From the NCBI RefSeq assembly GCF_003569045.1, contig NZ_BFCB01000003.1:496001-560000 (forward strand): DNA of 64,000 bases, written 5' to 3'. The position numbers were made by a program, and so were the translations under genes. Under the pieces are notes generated by a model, which was not told the DNA's origin, searched no databases, and saw only the letters and a list, made by a program, of their open reading frames with translations. This DNA comes from Aggregatilinea lenta. Lineage in GTDB: Bacteria; Chloroflexota; Anaerolineae; Aggregatilineales; Aggregatilineaceae. Below are positions 33,632 through 42,714 of the stretch, piece after piece. Position 1 is the stretch's first letter. Each line of letters starts with the position of its first letter.

Positions 33632-33962
33632 GAGGAGCCGCGATTCTCGTCCGAGGGCGCGCCGCTGGCTGCGCCAAGTTTAAGCTAACGTCATCTTTTT
33701 AATTCTACCGGCTTGGCATCCGCGCTGCCAGAAGGGGCGTATGCCATACGCCCCTACAGAAGTCATTTATCGAAAGAAGCTGGCACTGGGGCCGGGGCGC
33801 AGTTCACCTCACCCCTTAACGCCCGCCCCTTTTCCCCTCTCCAATCTGGTTGGAGAGGGGGCAGGGGTGAGGTGCTTTTTGCTAAATCGTTGCGATGAAT
33901 CACTTAATCTCGCCCGGTTGTGTTCGTGACCTCGCTCCAATGGGACCGAAGGGTGAGGTGCT
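33632..33962. repeat. Intergenic block with palindromic repeats
   Basis: AGGGGCGTATGCCATACGCCCCT lies at 33733-33755. A nested hairpin follows: CACCTCACCCC (33805-33815) with GGGGTGAGGTG (33864-33874), enclosing CCCCTCTCCAA (33834-33844) with TTGGAGAGGGG (33850-33860), and then CTTTTTG. The T-run is on the plus strand, so it would not stop the minus-strand genes on either side. No gene is visible. Confidence 0.75.
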
Positions 33963-35252
33963 CTACGCTTCCAGGTCCGCGATGAGCTGCTGGCCCTGCT
34001 TCATCACGTCCGCGAGACCGGCCTGGTCGGTGAGGAACAGCGACGCCATGTCCTCGACGGCGGTCTGCGCCTCGGCGACGCGCGGGTGGAACGGGCGGGC
34101 GGCCAGAGCGTTGGCTTCGCTGTAGCGGCCCATCGCCTCGACGATGACGTTGGGCTTGTCCGCGAAGTAGTCCAGGATCGAGGTGCGCGGCATGACAAAC
34201 CACGACTGACCCTCGGCCAGCTTGGGCGCGTTTTCGGGCGAGGTCAGGAACTTGATCAGTTCCTGCGCGCCGTCGGGGTTGGGCGCGGACGCCGGGAGTG
34301 AGAAGCCCCAGCCGCCCCACCAGCTCTTGCTGCCCGCTGCGCCCGCCGGGGGCAGCTCGATCGCCATCTTGGATGCGTCGAACCACTCGGTGTTGGCTTC
34401 GGCGACGCTCTGGAAGAACGGCCACTGGCGCATGAAGGCGACCTTGTCGCCCATGTACAGCTCGTTCTGGGCCGTGTAGTCCTGGTTGAGCGCCGTCTCC
34501 GGGAAGATCTTATGCGTGTGGATCATGTCGTAGAGGAACTGGAAGGCGTCGGCGGTGCCCTCGTCGAAGTCGAAGACGCTGCCGCCCGACTGCGCCGCGA
34601 GGTACGCACAGAAGACGTAGAGCAGGCCGGGTTTCACCAGGCCGTCGGTCGTGCCCCAAACGCCGGTCGAGGAGTCGGTGAATTCCTTGCCGATCTCGAC
34701 CATCTCATCCCAGGTCGTCGGGCTGCTGACGTTCTTTTCGTCCAGCCAGTCCTTGCGGGTGAAGAAGTAGCCCACGGCGAACTCGTGCGGGACTCGGTAG
34801 CGCTGGCCGTCGTAGCTCAGGAACGTCTCGATCTGGCCCTGCATGCTCTCCGGGAAGTCGTCCCAGGTTTCCTGCGGGATGATGTCGTCCAGCGGCATGA
34901 TCCACCCGGCGCGGATGAACGTGGGGGAGCTTTCGTCCGCGTCGCTGATGACGTCTACGGGACTGTTGCCCGCCGCGAACGCGGTGCTGTACTTGGTCAG
35001 CATGTCGTTGCCGCTGACCGGACCACCTTCGAGCTTGACTGTCAGGCCGGTGGCCGATTCGAACTCCGGCAGGATGGCCTTGATCGCGTCGTGTGCGAAT
35101 TCCTGAATGGCGAGCACGACCTCGTCCTGCGCATGTACGACGTTCGGCGCGAAGATGCCCTGCTGCGCGATCTTGCCGCCGCCGACGGCTCCGGCGATAG
35201 CCAGGCTGGTCCCTTTAATAAACGTACGGCGAGAAAAACCCTTCTTAGCCAT
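33963..35252 (-). CDS. Extracellular sugar-binding protein of a CUT1 ABC importer, Tat-exported
   Basis: 429 residues from ATG 35252, which follows AGGAGAGG; the open frame extends upstream but has no ribosome binding site there. A twin-arginine signal opens the protein (K-K-G-F-S-R-R-T-F-I-K-G, then a hydrophobic stretch to V-V-H-A-Q). The mature part is a family 1 extracellular solute-binding protein (V-D-V-I-S-D-A-D-E-S-S-P-T, N-Q-D-Y-T-A-Q-N-E-L, S-W-W-G-G-W-G-F-S-L). No permease is next to it on this strand; the likely partners are the divergent permeases at 39822 and 41808. The ligand is unknown, possibly a mannose-containing oligosaccharide, judging by the GH38 gene. Confidence 0.93.
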   Translation of the reverse strand: MAKKGFSRRTFIKGTSLAIAGAVGGGKIAQQGIFAPNVVHAQDEVVLAIQEFAHDAIKAILPEFESATGLTVKLEGGPVSGNDMLTKYSTAFAAGNSPVDVISDADESSPTFIRAGWIMPLDDIIPQETWDDFPESMQGQIETFLSYDGQRYRVPHEFAVGYFFTRKDWLDEKNVSSPTTWDEMVEIGKEFTDSSTGVWGTTDGLVKPGLLYVFCAYLAAQSGGSVFDFDEGTADAFQFLYDMIHTHKIFPETALNQDYTAQNELYMGDKVAFMRQWPFFQSVAEANTEWFDASKMAIELPPAGAAGSKSWWGGWGFSLPASAPNPDGAQELIKFLTSPENAPKLAEGQSWFVMPRTSILDYFADKPNVIVEAMGRYSEANALAARPFHPRVAEAQTAVEDMASLFLTDQAGLADVMKQGQQLIADLEA

Positions 35253-35491
35253 GTGTTGCCTCTCCTGATGTCTAATTTTTCTTAAGTATTGTCCGGCGCG
35301 AGCAATAGGGTGTGGAACCGGCTCACTCGATGGCTGCCCAGGGGCCGGGCCGGAGGCCATCTGAGCGTAAGGAACGGGTCTATACGGTCGATCAATTTGG
35401 AACTGCTCTTGCGTGCTCAGTACCTCCCATACTCTACCACGGGGTCAAACAGTGTCAGACCGCTGTTGGTTCCAGCGACCCTGGAATACGT
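35253..35491. promoter_or_regulatory. Region upstream of the Tat-exported binding protein, weak operator candidate
   Basis: A GTCTATAC core at 35378-35385 matches the operator core seen elsewhere in this region, but its flanks (GG on both sides) do not match the TT/AA extension, so it may be chance. No convincing -35/-10 pair was found. Confidence 0.3.
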
Positions 35492-36667
35492 TTATGAAGC
35501 GTACAGGCAGCGCCGTGCCTCGTCGGCAAAGGCGGCGATCAGGTCCGGGTCGGCGTCGAAGAAATGATCGGACGGGCTGAGAATGTAGCCGCCATGCGGC
35601 CCGGCCTGCTCGAAGCAGCGGCGGACCTCGGCGCGGGTTTCTTCGGGCGTACAGCCCTGGAAGTAATGCCCCTGGTCGAACCCGCCGATCATGCACACGC
35701 GGTCCCCGATGCGCTGCTTGGCCTCGGCCAGCCGCATATCGCCGCCCATGTTGGGCGGGGTGAACGTCTCCATCGCGTCGGGACCCATGTCCGCGATGCG
35801 CTCCAGAATGGGCATCATGCCGCCGCAGGTATGGTAGACGATGCGCTGCCCGACGCTGTGAGCCAGTTCGATCAGCTCCTTGTCGTACGGCGCGACGAAC
35901 TCGTCAAACAGCTTGGGCGAGATCACGGTCGAGGACGCCGCACCGCCGCCCAGTTCCAGCAGGTCGTAATGCGCGCCTTTCAGTGAGCGGATGAACGTCT
36001 TTTTGCGCTCCTGAAGGATGCCGATCAGCGCGTGAATCCATTCCGGATCGTCGTACGTCTCGTAGATGATGCGCTCCGTGCCGATCAGTTCCACCGCATC
36101 CTGCCAGCAGCCCGGCTGCCCGTAGATGTCGAAGTAGCAGATGTGGCCGCGCACCAGCCCGCGCTCGCCAAATGACTCCGCGCGGCGGTTGACCGCTTCC
36201 ACGTCGCAGGTCGGGTGCGTGACGAACTCCGCGATCAGGTCGATATCGTTCTTCTCTTTGACCAGCGGCTCGACCACCCAATCGGTGTACTCGTTGCCTT
36301 GCAGCACCATCGACAGCGTGCCCTTGGGCGTGACGAAGTGGTAGCGCGTGGTACGGTATTCCTGGCCGGGGATTGGCTCCGGCTCGATGCGCCAGTTGTC
36401 CGACACGACGCGGTGCGTGTGGTCCAGCGGGTGAATGAACGTCTGGTTAGGGTCGAAGTACTCGCCCTTGCTGGCGTCGGCTTTGTAGGGCACGGTCCAC
36501 AGCAGCGCGTCCAACCCGTAGCGGTCGTAAAACTCCGGGTATGTGATGCCGTCCAGATACTTGTCGAGGAAGTACAACATGACGTGATGCGTCGTCGCCG
36601 GAAGGCGATCCGGCACGCCGCCTGTGAGGGCGGTCAGCATGCGTTGGCGTGACGTCATCTCGGCCAT
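35492..36667 (-). CDS. Uroporphyrinogen decarboxylase/MtaA-like protein 1
   Basis: 391 residues with the UroD TIM-barrel fold. M-T-S-R-Q-R-M-L-T-A-L-x-G-x-x-P-D-R-L-P opens it as in the MtaA/CmuA branch. H-T-C-G-G near residue 277 matches the H-x-C-G zinc motif of corrinoid methyltransferases, which true UroD lacks. M-I-G-G-F-D-Q-G and E-E-T-R-A-E-V-R follow. MtaA-type enzymes move methyl groups between a corrinoid protein and a thiol, but no corrinoid protein is encoded nearby, so the reaction is unknown. It lies 15 bases downstream of the GH38 gene, in one operon. Three more paralogs lie at 42715, 48167 and 49351. Confidence 0.85.
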   Translation of the reverse strand: MAEMTSRQRMLTALTGGVPDRLPATTHHVMLYFLDKYLDGITYPEFYDRYGLDALLWTVPYKADASKGEYFDPNQTFIHPLDHTHRVVSDNWRIEPEPIPGQEYRTTRYHFVTPKGTLSMVLQGNEYTDWVVEPLVKEKNDIDLIAEFVTHPTCDVEAVNRRAESFGERGLVRGHICYFDIYGQPGCWQDAVELIGTERIIYETYDDPEWIHALIGILQERKKTFIRSLKGAHYDLLELGGGAASSTVISPKLFDEFVAPYDKELIELAHSVGQRIVYHTCGGMMPILERIADMGPDAMETFTPPNMGGDMRLAEAKQRIGDRVCMIGGFDQGHYFQGCTPEETRAEVRRCFEQAGPHGGYILSPSDHFFDADPDLIAAFADEARRCLYAS

Positions 36668-36682
36668 CGATGCATTTCCCTC

Positions 36683-39397
36683 CTACGCCGGAACGAATTC
36701 CAGCGTGATCACCTCGCCGCCGCGCGCCTGAACGTGTACGCGGCCTTCCGTCAACTCGAGCATTTCCTGACGCTCTCCGGCCATCGTGGTGCGGTACGCT
36801 TCCGCGACGGGCACACGCACGGTGACAGCGCCCTCGACCGGCTCGCGCGTGATGTTGTAGCAGCGCACGATCAGCGTATCCCGCTCGCTGCGGCACGCGG
36901 CGCTGAGCACCAGCGCGGGCGGATCGATCTGCACGAGGCTGAACGACGCGGGCAGCGACCCGCCGCGCGGCCAGGGGATCGCCGTGACACGCGCCGGGTC
37001 GTCGCGCGTGATGTTCATGTCGTGCAGCTCCAGGCCGGAGTGCGTGTCGGCGCGGCGGCCCAATACCGGCGCGTTGTAGTTCTGCGCGGCCTGGAACACC
37101 GCGCGCCAATCGCCCGCGTGGGGCAGAATCGCGTAATCGTAGGCGTAGGGGCCGAGGCACTGCGCGCCCGGCGTGGGGACCAGCGGCCCGGCGGCGATGC
37201 GCCGCACCCACAGGTCGTCGCGCGAGAGCCAGCCGACCGCGCGCAGCAGCGTCAGCGCGATGGTCCCGTCTTCGGTCACTTCGACCGAGGGCAGGCCCTG
37301 GTTCAGAATCGCCAGCCCGCGCGTGCCATCACTCAGGTCGGTAAAGGTGCGCTGGTGCATCAATGCCGTGGGATCTTCCACCCAGCCGGTCGAATCGGGC
37401 AGCTTGAGGTCGCGCGCGGCGACCATGAACGACTCGTCCACGTGCGCCTGTGCGACGTGCAGCCCGGTCGGGAAGTTCACCGTCAGCTTGTGGTCGCGCG
37501 CCCGGTTATCGATTGTGGTGTGGATGAACACGCCCGGCTGTCCCGCGTAGAGCCGAATCTCGCTGACGATGGGCAGCGGGACCGTTTCCCCGGCGCGGTG
37601 CGTGCGGTCGTCCGTCAGGCCGACGGGCAGATCCAGCGTGCGCTCGATGCGAAACGCGGCGCGGCACGGCCCCGCCTCGATGCGGGTGATCGCCGCGTTC
37701 GCGCCCACGGTCGAAATCGTCTGGCTGTGTTCGGGCAGGGGGCAGAAGCTGTACTCGTCGCCCGTGTCTTCCACGTCGAAGAAGTGATGCAGGCCGGTGT
37801 AGGTTTGGCCGGTCTGCTTGTCCAGCAGATTCAGGCTTCCGTCCGGTTGGATGGCGACGGCCAGGAAGCTGTTTTCCATGCCGCGCTCGTAGCTTTCCAG
37901 GTCCGTACCGGGCGCGGCGGCTCCGGCGGCGGGTTGTGCGAACAGGCTCGTATAGCCCATCGCGGGCAGATCGGCGGGCAGCAGCACGCGGACCACGCGC
38001 TTGCGGTTGGCCTTGAGCACTTCCATCCAGAAGCGCTCCTGGTCTTCGATCACCTGATGCGGCACGATCGCGCCGTCCGGCGTGACGATCCGGAACGCGT
38101 CGGCAACAGGATCGTCGTATTCGAACGCAATCGTGGCTTCGACAACTTCGCGGCGCGGCCAGCCGAGCGGATTGAACAGCAGCACCGGCACGCCATCCTG
38201 CGCGCTCATATCCGCCTGCCGCGCGATCTGGCGCACGCTGTCACGCACCAGGATCTCGGCCACCTGCCGTGACTGGCTGAAGCGGTGGGCCATCTCGTGG
38301 TGTACCTCGTCGATACCGCTGCCGTACATGTCGTCGTGTGGGTGGTTGAGCAGCAGCCATTTCCAGGCGTGCGCGACGAGGCCGGGCGTGCCTTCGGGAA
38401 TGTCCGCGCCCGAAAGCCACGCCAGCGCGGTGAGCGGCTCCATGTAGCGTTCGAGCAGCGTTTCGCCCGCGTGGTTGGCCTGCTTGAGGTGGATGCGCGT
38501 GGAATAAACGCCCTGCAAAATCTCCGAATAGCGGCCCCAACGGAACTCGCCCTCGAACGTGGGTAAATCCGCCCCTGCGTCCCGCACAGCGGCGAGGTGT
38601 TCCGCCAGCGTGCCGTGGTGGATCGTCGTGTCGACCAGGGCCGCGTTCGCGCGGCGGATCACTTCCGGCATGCGCGGCTCGGCCTCGGCGTGGTCGATGC
38701 CGTTCATGAGCAAAATCGTGCCGGTGTTGGTCATCGGCTTCAACTTGTCGATGGCCTTCTCAATCTTCGCCTGCGCCAGATCCCGGTTGAACGACATCTG
38801 CGAGGTGTCGCCCCAGTGCACGCCGTAGCCCAGGTTGGTGACGTTGTGGTAGCCCCACGGCATCAGCACGGCGGTCACCTGCGATCCGTCCGGCGCGCGC
38901 CACTCGAACTCGGTGCCCAGGCGGTCGCCTTCCGTGCCCATGCCGCGCCAGAAGAATGCATTGTCCAGCCCGAAGCCGCGCAGGATCTGCGGAAGCTGCG
39001 CGATATGTCCAAAACCGTCCGGCACGTAGCCGATGGGCATCACGCCGCCGTAGGGTTCGCCCATTTTGTGGCCGAGCGCCAGATTGCGGATCAGCGCTTC
39101 GGGGCTGACCAGAAATTCGTCGGCCAGCACGTACCACGGCCCGACCTGGATGCGGCCCGATTGGCAGTAGGCGTGCAGGCGCGGGGCCTGTTCGGGGCGG
39201 ATTTCGAGATAGTCTTCCAAAACGCTCATCTGGCCGTCAAGCATGAACACCCGGAAGTCGGGATCGTCGTCGAGTGTATTCAGCAGGCGGTCGATGAGGC
39301 GGACGAGGCGGGCGCGGAATTCTTGGAAGGTGACGTACCAGGCGCGGTCCCAATGGGTGTGGCTGACAAGCGTGGCGCGGTAGGAGGGCGGCACCAT
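36683..39397 (-). CDS. GH38 family alpha-mannosidase
   Basis: 904 residues. The N-terminal GH38 catalytic domain shows S-H-T-H-W-D (D17, metal ligand region) and Y-V-P-D-G-F-G-H, where D127 fits the nucleophile of the D-x-F-G-H motif. A three-helix middle domain (about 290-400, with the metal-binding H-D-D-M-Y-G-S-G) and a long beta-sandwich C-terminus follow, the usual GH38 plan at normal length. No signal peptide is visible, so it is likely cytoplasmic and acts on imported oligosaccharides. It is the first gene of a minus-strand operon with the UroD-like gene. A promoter with an operator lies about 150 bases upstream (39543-39582). Confidence 0.94.
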   Translation of the reverse strand: MVPPSYRATLVSHTHWDRAWYVTFQEFRARLVRLIDRLLNTLDDDPDFRVFMLDGQMSVLEDYLEIRPEQAPRLHAYCQSGRIQVGPWYVLADEFLVSPEALIRNLALGHKMGEPYGGVMPIGYVPDGFGHIAQLPQILRGFGLDNAFFWRGMGTEGDRLGTEFEWRAPDGSQVTAVLMPWGYHNVTNLGYGVHWGDTSQMSFNRDLAQAKIEKAIDKLKPMTNTGTILLMNGIDHAEAEPRMPEVIRRANAALVDTTIHHGTLAEHLAAVRDAGADLPTFEGEFRWGRYSEILQGVYSTRIHLKQANHAGETLLERYMEPLTALAWLSGADIPEGTPGLVAHAWKWLLLNHPHDDMYGSGIDEVHHEMAHRFSQSRQVAEILVRDSVRQIARQADMSAQDGVPVLLFNPLGWPRREVVEATIAFEYDDPVADAFRIVTPDGAIVPHQVIEDQERFWMEVLKANRKRVVRVLLPADLPAMGYTSLFAQPAAGAAAPGTDLESYERGMENSFLAVAIQPDGSLNLLDKQTGQTYTGLHHFFDVEDTGDEYSFCPLPEHSQTISTVGANAAITRIEAGPCRAAFRIERTLDLPVGLTDDRTHRAGETVPLPIVSEIRLYAGQPGVFIHTTIDNRARDHKLTVNFPTGLHVAQAHVDESFMVAARDLKLPDSTGWVEDPTALMHQRTFTDLSDGTRGLAILNQGLPSVEVTEDGTIALTLLRAVGWLSRDDLWVRRIAAGPLVPTPGAQCLGPYAYDYAILPHAGDWRAVFQAAQNYNAPVLGRRADTHSGLELHDMNITRDDPARVTAIPWPRGGSLPASFSLVQIDPPALVLSAACRSERDTLIVRCYNITREPVEGAVTVRVPVAEAYRTTMAGERQEMLELTEGRVHVQARGGEVITLEFVPA

Positions 39398-39542
39398 GAG
39401 AGAGACCTTTCAGGCTCTAAGTAACCCCGCGTGGCTGCCGGTGCGCCGCCGAAACTCCGTGTGGCGCCGGGGAAAAGCGCAGCCGCCGGGCTGAATAAAC
39501 AGGTCAAAGGCTGTCTATAAGAATAAACTCAGGTGCAACTTA
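39398..39542. other. Leader of the GH38 operon
   Basis: No gene is visible. A degenerate operator-like sequence, CTGTCTATAAGA (39511-39522), lies here; it breaks the last position of the GT-N-TA-N-AC core and is doubtful. Confidence 0.4.
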
Positions 39543-39582
39543 TTGTATAGACAAATTTAGACTAATTCTCAGGACTTGTCAA
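39543..39582 (-). promoter_or_regulatory. Promoter and operator of the GH38/UroD-like operon
   Basis: On the minus strand TTGACA (39582-39577) is followed after 17 bases by TAAATT (39559-39554). The operator TTGTATAGACAA (39543-39554) directly abuts the -10. The GT-N-TA-N-AC core is the consensus for HutC-type GntR regulators, matching the GntR/LacI hybrid at 52960. Confidence 0.82.
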
Positions 39583-39639
39583 GCAAACGGACGCATAGAG
39601 GCGGTCATACCCTAGAGAAACGCGATCTATTGGCGTTTG

Positions 39640-39683
39640 TTGACAGAACTGGCAGATCCTCGCATAATGAAATGTATATACAA
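39640..39683 (+). promoter_or_regulatory. Promoter and operator of the permease operon
   Basis: TTGACA (39640-39645), a 17-base spacer and CATAAT (39663-39668) are followed 3 bases later by ATGTATATACAA (39672-39683). The arrangement mirrors the divergent promoter at 39543-39582. Confidence 0.82.
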
Positions 39684-39821
39684 TTTCGACAGTAGATGAG
39701 CATTCGGCTCGTATGTACTTAAACGCGCGCTCCTCGCCGCACTCCGGTGCCATCTATTCCGCCCAACCGGGCGAGGCGTGGTCTTTCGTGCCTTTGCCCG
39801 TCCGAAAAAGGATTTTCTTTA

Positions 39822-41792
39822 ATGCTTGAATGGCTCGATTCTTCCGTCCTGACTCTGTTTGGGGCCGCCATCACGCGGTTCTGGGTGGCTGCTGCGCTGC
39901 TGGCCCTCGTCCCGGCGTGGTGGGCGCGGCGTAAAAATTTCAGCGCCGGGATGGGTTATCTGGTCGCAGTGGCCCTGCCGATCGCAGCCAGCGAGATCGT
40001 GCGCACGCTGATCCCCGACGCCAACCAAACGTTTGAGCGCGGCCAGACGCCGAGCGCGTCGTATACGGTCTGGTCCGATGCGGCGTTCCGCGCGGATCTG
40101 GGCCTCGTGTTGCTCTCAATCGTGCTGATCCTCGTCGCAGCGAGGCTAATCGACTGGCTGCGGCAGGACGAGCGCGCGGAATCGCCGCGCCGCTGGCGGC
40201 TGAGCGCAACGGGCAGCGCCGTCGTGCTGGCGATCCCGCTGGTGGCGTGGATCTGGGCGGCGGGCAAGCTGCTGTTCCAGGCGAGCTACGGCGCAATTGC
40301 GCTGCCGCTGGTCGGGTTCGTGGCGCTGGTGGTGATCGCGGGGCTGCTGGCGGTCCGGCTGGACGGCTGGCGGCGCAGCGCCGGTCTGCTGGCGCTGAGC
40401 CTGATCGTCGTGCTGGCGCAGGTGTGGTTCAACAGCACGCGCGGCCCTGCCTCCATGTTCGAGTCGAACGGGTCCGTGCCGTTCTTCCTGCCGCTGATTC
40501 CGGTCGGGCTGGGGATGTTCGCTGCGCCGGGACTGGCCTCCACATGGCGCAAGGGCGACGTACTGGCGCTCGGCTGGCAGTTGGGCGCGCTGGCCTGGAT
40601 GGTAGCAGCGGTCGGCTGGCTGGTGCGCTTCCTGGGCTTCTACGACTTCCAGAACTCGTTTGCGTTCGGCCTGGGCACGGTGCTCAACGCGCCGGTGCGT
40701 GTGCTGTCCGGGCTGAGCGCGATTTATTACGACCGCGTGCCGCGCGAGATCGCGGGTGACGCGAATGCTGCAAACATGGCGACGTGGGAATCGTCGCTGG
40801 TTGTGCTGGTAGGCGTGCTGGCCCTAGTGTGGATCATGTGGCGTACGGCGTCCCTGCCCGCTCGAACGCAGCCGCGCACACTGTCCGCCACGGTCGAGCG
40901 CGCCCGTCACCCGCAGTTTACGCTCAGCCAGCGGCGCTACATCCTGGCCTTCGCGCTAATTCTGCCTGCGCTGGCGCTGCGCACCTTCACCACCTTTTAC
41001 CCGTTCTTGCAGACGGTGGCGCTCAGCGTGCAGAAGTACAACCCCGCCTTTCCCCCGCGCGAATACGTCGCGTTGCGCAACTTCGAGCGGCTCTCGACCG
41101 ACCTCGTCGTGCGCGAAAGCCTGGAATTCACCATCCTGTTCGTGTTCGTCTCGACCTTCTTCCAGGTGGTGCTGGGGCTGGCGATCGCGCACCTGCTCAA
41201 CGCCAACTTCAACCTGCGCGGCTTTGCGCGCACGGTCAGCCTGATCCCGTGGGCGGTGCCGATGGTCGTCGCCGCGATCGGCTTCCGCTGGATGTTCGAC
41301 GACCAGTTCGGCATGATCCCGGACCTGCTGCGCCGCCTGTTCAGTTACCAGGGCACGTGGCTGGTGGACCCGGAGCACGCGCGTATGGCGGTAACGTTCG
41401 TCAATGTGTGGAAGAGCACGCCGTTCGCAGCACTGCTGCTGCTGGCCGGGCTGCAAGGTGTCTCGGAGGATCTGTATGAGGCGGCGAAGGTGGACGGCGC
41501 GAACTGGATCGACGCGCTGCGCTTCATCACCGTGCCGATGCTGATGCCGATCATCGTCACGATCAGTATGTTCCTGCTGGTGTGGCAGCTCGCCGCATTC
41601 GACCTGCCGTTTGCCATGACGGGCGGCGGGCCGGGCTTCTCGACCACGGTGCTCGCACAGAAAATTTACCTGGAAATTAACTCGCTGAATTACAGTTACG
41701 CGGCGGCGGTCAGCATTGCGCTGGTGGTCGTCGTGACGGTGATCGGCGGTTTGGGACTGGTCGCGCTGCGCCGGTCGGAAGTTTCAGCCTAG
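39822..41792 (+). CDS. CUT1 ABC transporter permease (MalF-like) with long N-terminal membrane extension
   Basis: 656 residues from ATG 39822 (AAGGA upstream); an in-frame start at 39747 would add 25 unlikely residues. The last ~290 residues are an ordinary MalF/UgpA-type permease with six helices and the EAA loop E-A-A-K-V-D-G-A-N-W-I-D-A-L. The first ~370 residues add about nine further hydrophobic helices unrelated to the transport core (for example A-V-V-L-A-I-P-L-V-A-W-I-W). MalF of enteric bacteria has a few extra helices, but not so many. The start lies behind a regulated promoter (39640), and the MalG-like gene follows after 15 bases. The importer probably works with the binding protein at 33963; its ATPase must be elsewhere. 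Confidence 0.9.
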   Translation: MLEWLDSSVLTLFGAAITRFWVAAALLALVPAWWARRKNFSAGMGYLVAVALPIAASEIVRTLIPDANQTFERGQTPSASYTVWSDAAFRADLGLVLLSIVLILVAARLIDWLRQDERAESPRRWRLSATGSAVVLAIPLVAWIWAAGKLLFQASYGAIALPLVGFVALVVIAGLLAVRLDGWRRSAGLLALSLIVVLAQVWFNSTRGPASMFESNGSVPFFLPLIPVGLGMFAAPGLASTWRKGDVLALGWQLGALAWMVAAVGWLVRFLGFYDFQNSFAFGLGTVLNAPVRVLSGLSAIYYDRVPREIAGDANAANMATWESSLVVLVGVLALVWIMWRTASLPARTQPRTLSATVERARHPQFTLSQRRYILAFALILPALALRTFTTFYPFLQTVALSVQKYNPAFPPREYVALRNFERLSTDLVVRESLEFTILFVFVSTFFQVVLGLAIAHLLNANFNLRGFARTVSLIPWAVPMVVAAIGFRWMFDDQFGMIPDLLRRLFSYQGTWLVDPEHARMAVTFVNVWKSTPFAALLLLAGLQGVSEDLYEAAKVDGANWIDALRFITVPMLMPIIVTISMFLLVWQLAAFDLPFAMTGGGPGFSTTVLAQKIYLEINSLNYSYAAAVSIALVVVVTVIGGLGLVALRRSEVSA

Positions 41793-41807
41793 GAGGGCGG
41801 CGCAACC

Positions 41808-42701
41808 ATGACGACACATTCACTCAGCGGACGCGCGGAAGAGATGGGGCGCGAACAGCGAGCCTGGCTCGAACGTCACAGCAACGCGATCGCGATTTAC
41901 ATCGCGCTGGCTGTGTTCGTGGTGTTCATCTGCTTCCCGTTTTACTACATCGTGATGTCTTCCATCACGCCGCGCACGGACCTGTTCAACATCCCGCCGT
42001 CCTACTGGCCCAGCAGCCCCACGCTGGAAAACTACCGCAACATGATCGACTCGGTGCCGTTTTTGACCTACCTGCGCAACTCGCTGATCTTCGCGGTGGG
42101 GTCGTCGCTGGTGTCGGTCATCGCCAGCGCGATGGCGGCCTATGCCCTGGCGCGCATCAAGTTCCCCGGCAGCAACGTCGTCTATATGCTGCTGGTGCTG
42201 TCCAGCGCGCTGCCACAGATCGCCGTGCTGGTCCCCATGTTCGAGACGTTCCAGAGCTTTAACCTGATCAACACGCACCAGGGCCTGATCATCCTGATGA
42301 GCAGCCTGATGCTGCCGTTCTCGATCCTGATCCTGGTGTCGTTCATCATGCAGATCCCGGTCGAGATCGAAGAGGCGGCGCTGATCGACGGGGCGAACAT
42401 CGTGCAGGTGCTGACGCGCATGATGGTCCCGCTGCTGCTGCCCGCGCTCTCGACCATGACGGTGATCAACTTCATCATTAGCTGGAACGAGCTGCTCTAT
42501 CCGCTGGTGTTCGCGCAGCGCGACGTGACCAAGACGCTCAGCGTGGCCCTGGTCGAGTTGTCGTCGGACGCCTCGACCTACACGCGCCCGTGGGACATGC
42601 TCAGCGCGCTCAGTGTGTTCATGGTGATCCCGGTGCTGTTCCTGGTGTTGATCGGCCAGCGCATGATCATCGCCGGGCTGTCGCGCGGGGCGGTGAAGTA
42701 G
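41808..42701 (+). CDS. CUT1 ABC transporter permease (MalG-like)
   Basis: 297 residues, six membrane helices. The EAA loop is E-E-A-A-L-I-D-G-A-N-I-V-Q-V-L-T, and N-Y-R-N-M-I-D and F-P-F-Y-Y-I-V-M-S-S are typical of the N-terminal part. AGGAGG lies upstream of the ATG. It pairs with the MalF-like permease 15 bases upstream. Unlike the MalG-type protein at 58877 it has no large insertion. A UroD-like gene follows after 13 bases in the same operon. Confidence 0.95.
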   Translation: MTTHSLSGRAEEMGREQRAWLERHSNAIAIYIALAVFVVFICFPFYYIVMSSITPRTDLFNIPPSYWPSSPTLENYRNMIDSVPFLTYLRNSLIFAVGSSLVSVIASAMAAYALARIKFPGSNVVYMLLVLSSALPQIAVLVPMFETFQSFNLINTHQGLIILMSSLMLPFSILILVSFIMQIPVEIEEAALIDGANIVQVLTRMMVPLLLPALSTMTVINFIISWNELLYPLVFAQRDVTKTLSVALVELSSDASTYTRPWDMLSALSVFMVIPVLFLVLIGQRMIIAGLSRGAVK

Positions 42702-42714
42702 GGGGCGAGACGAC

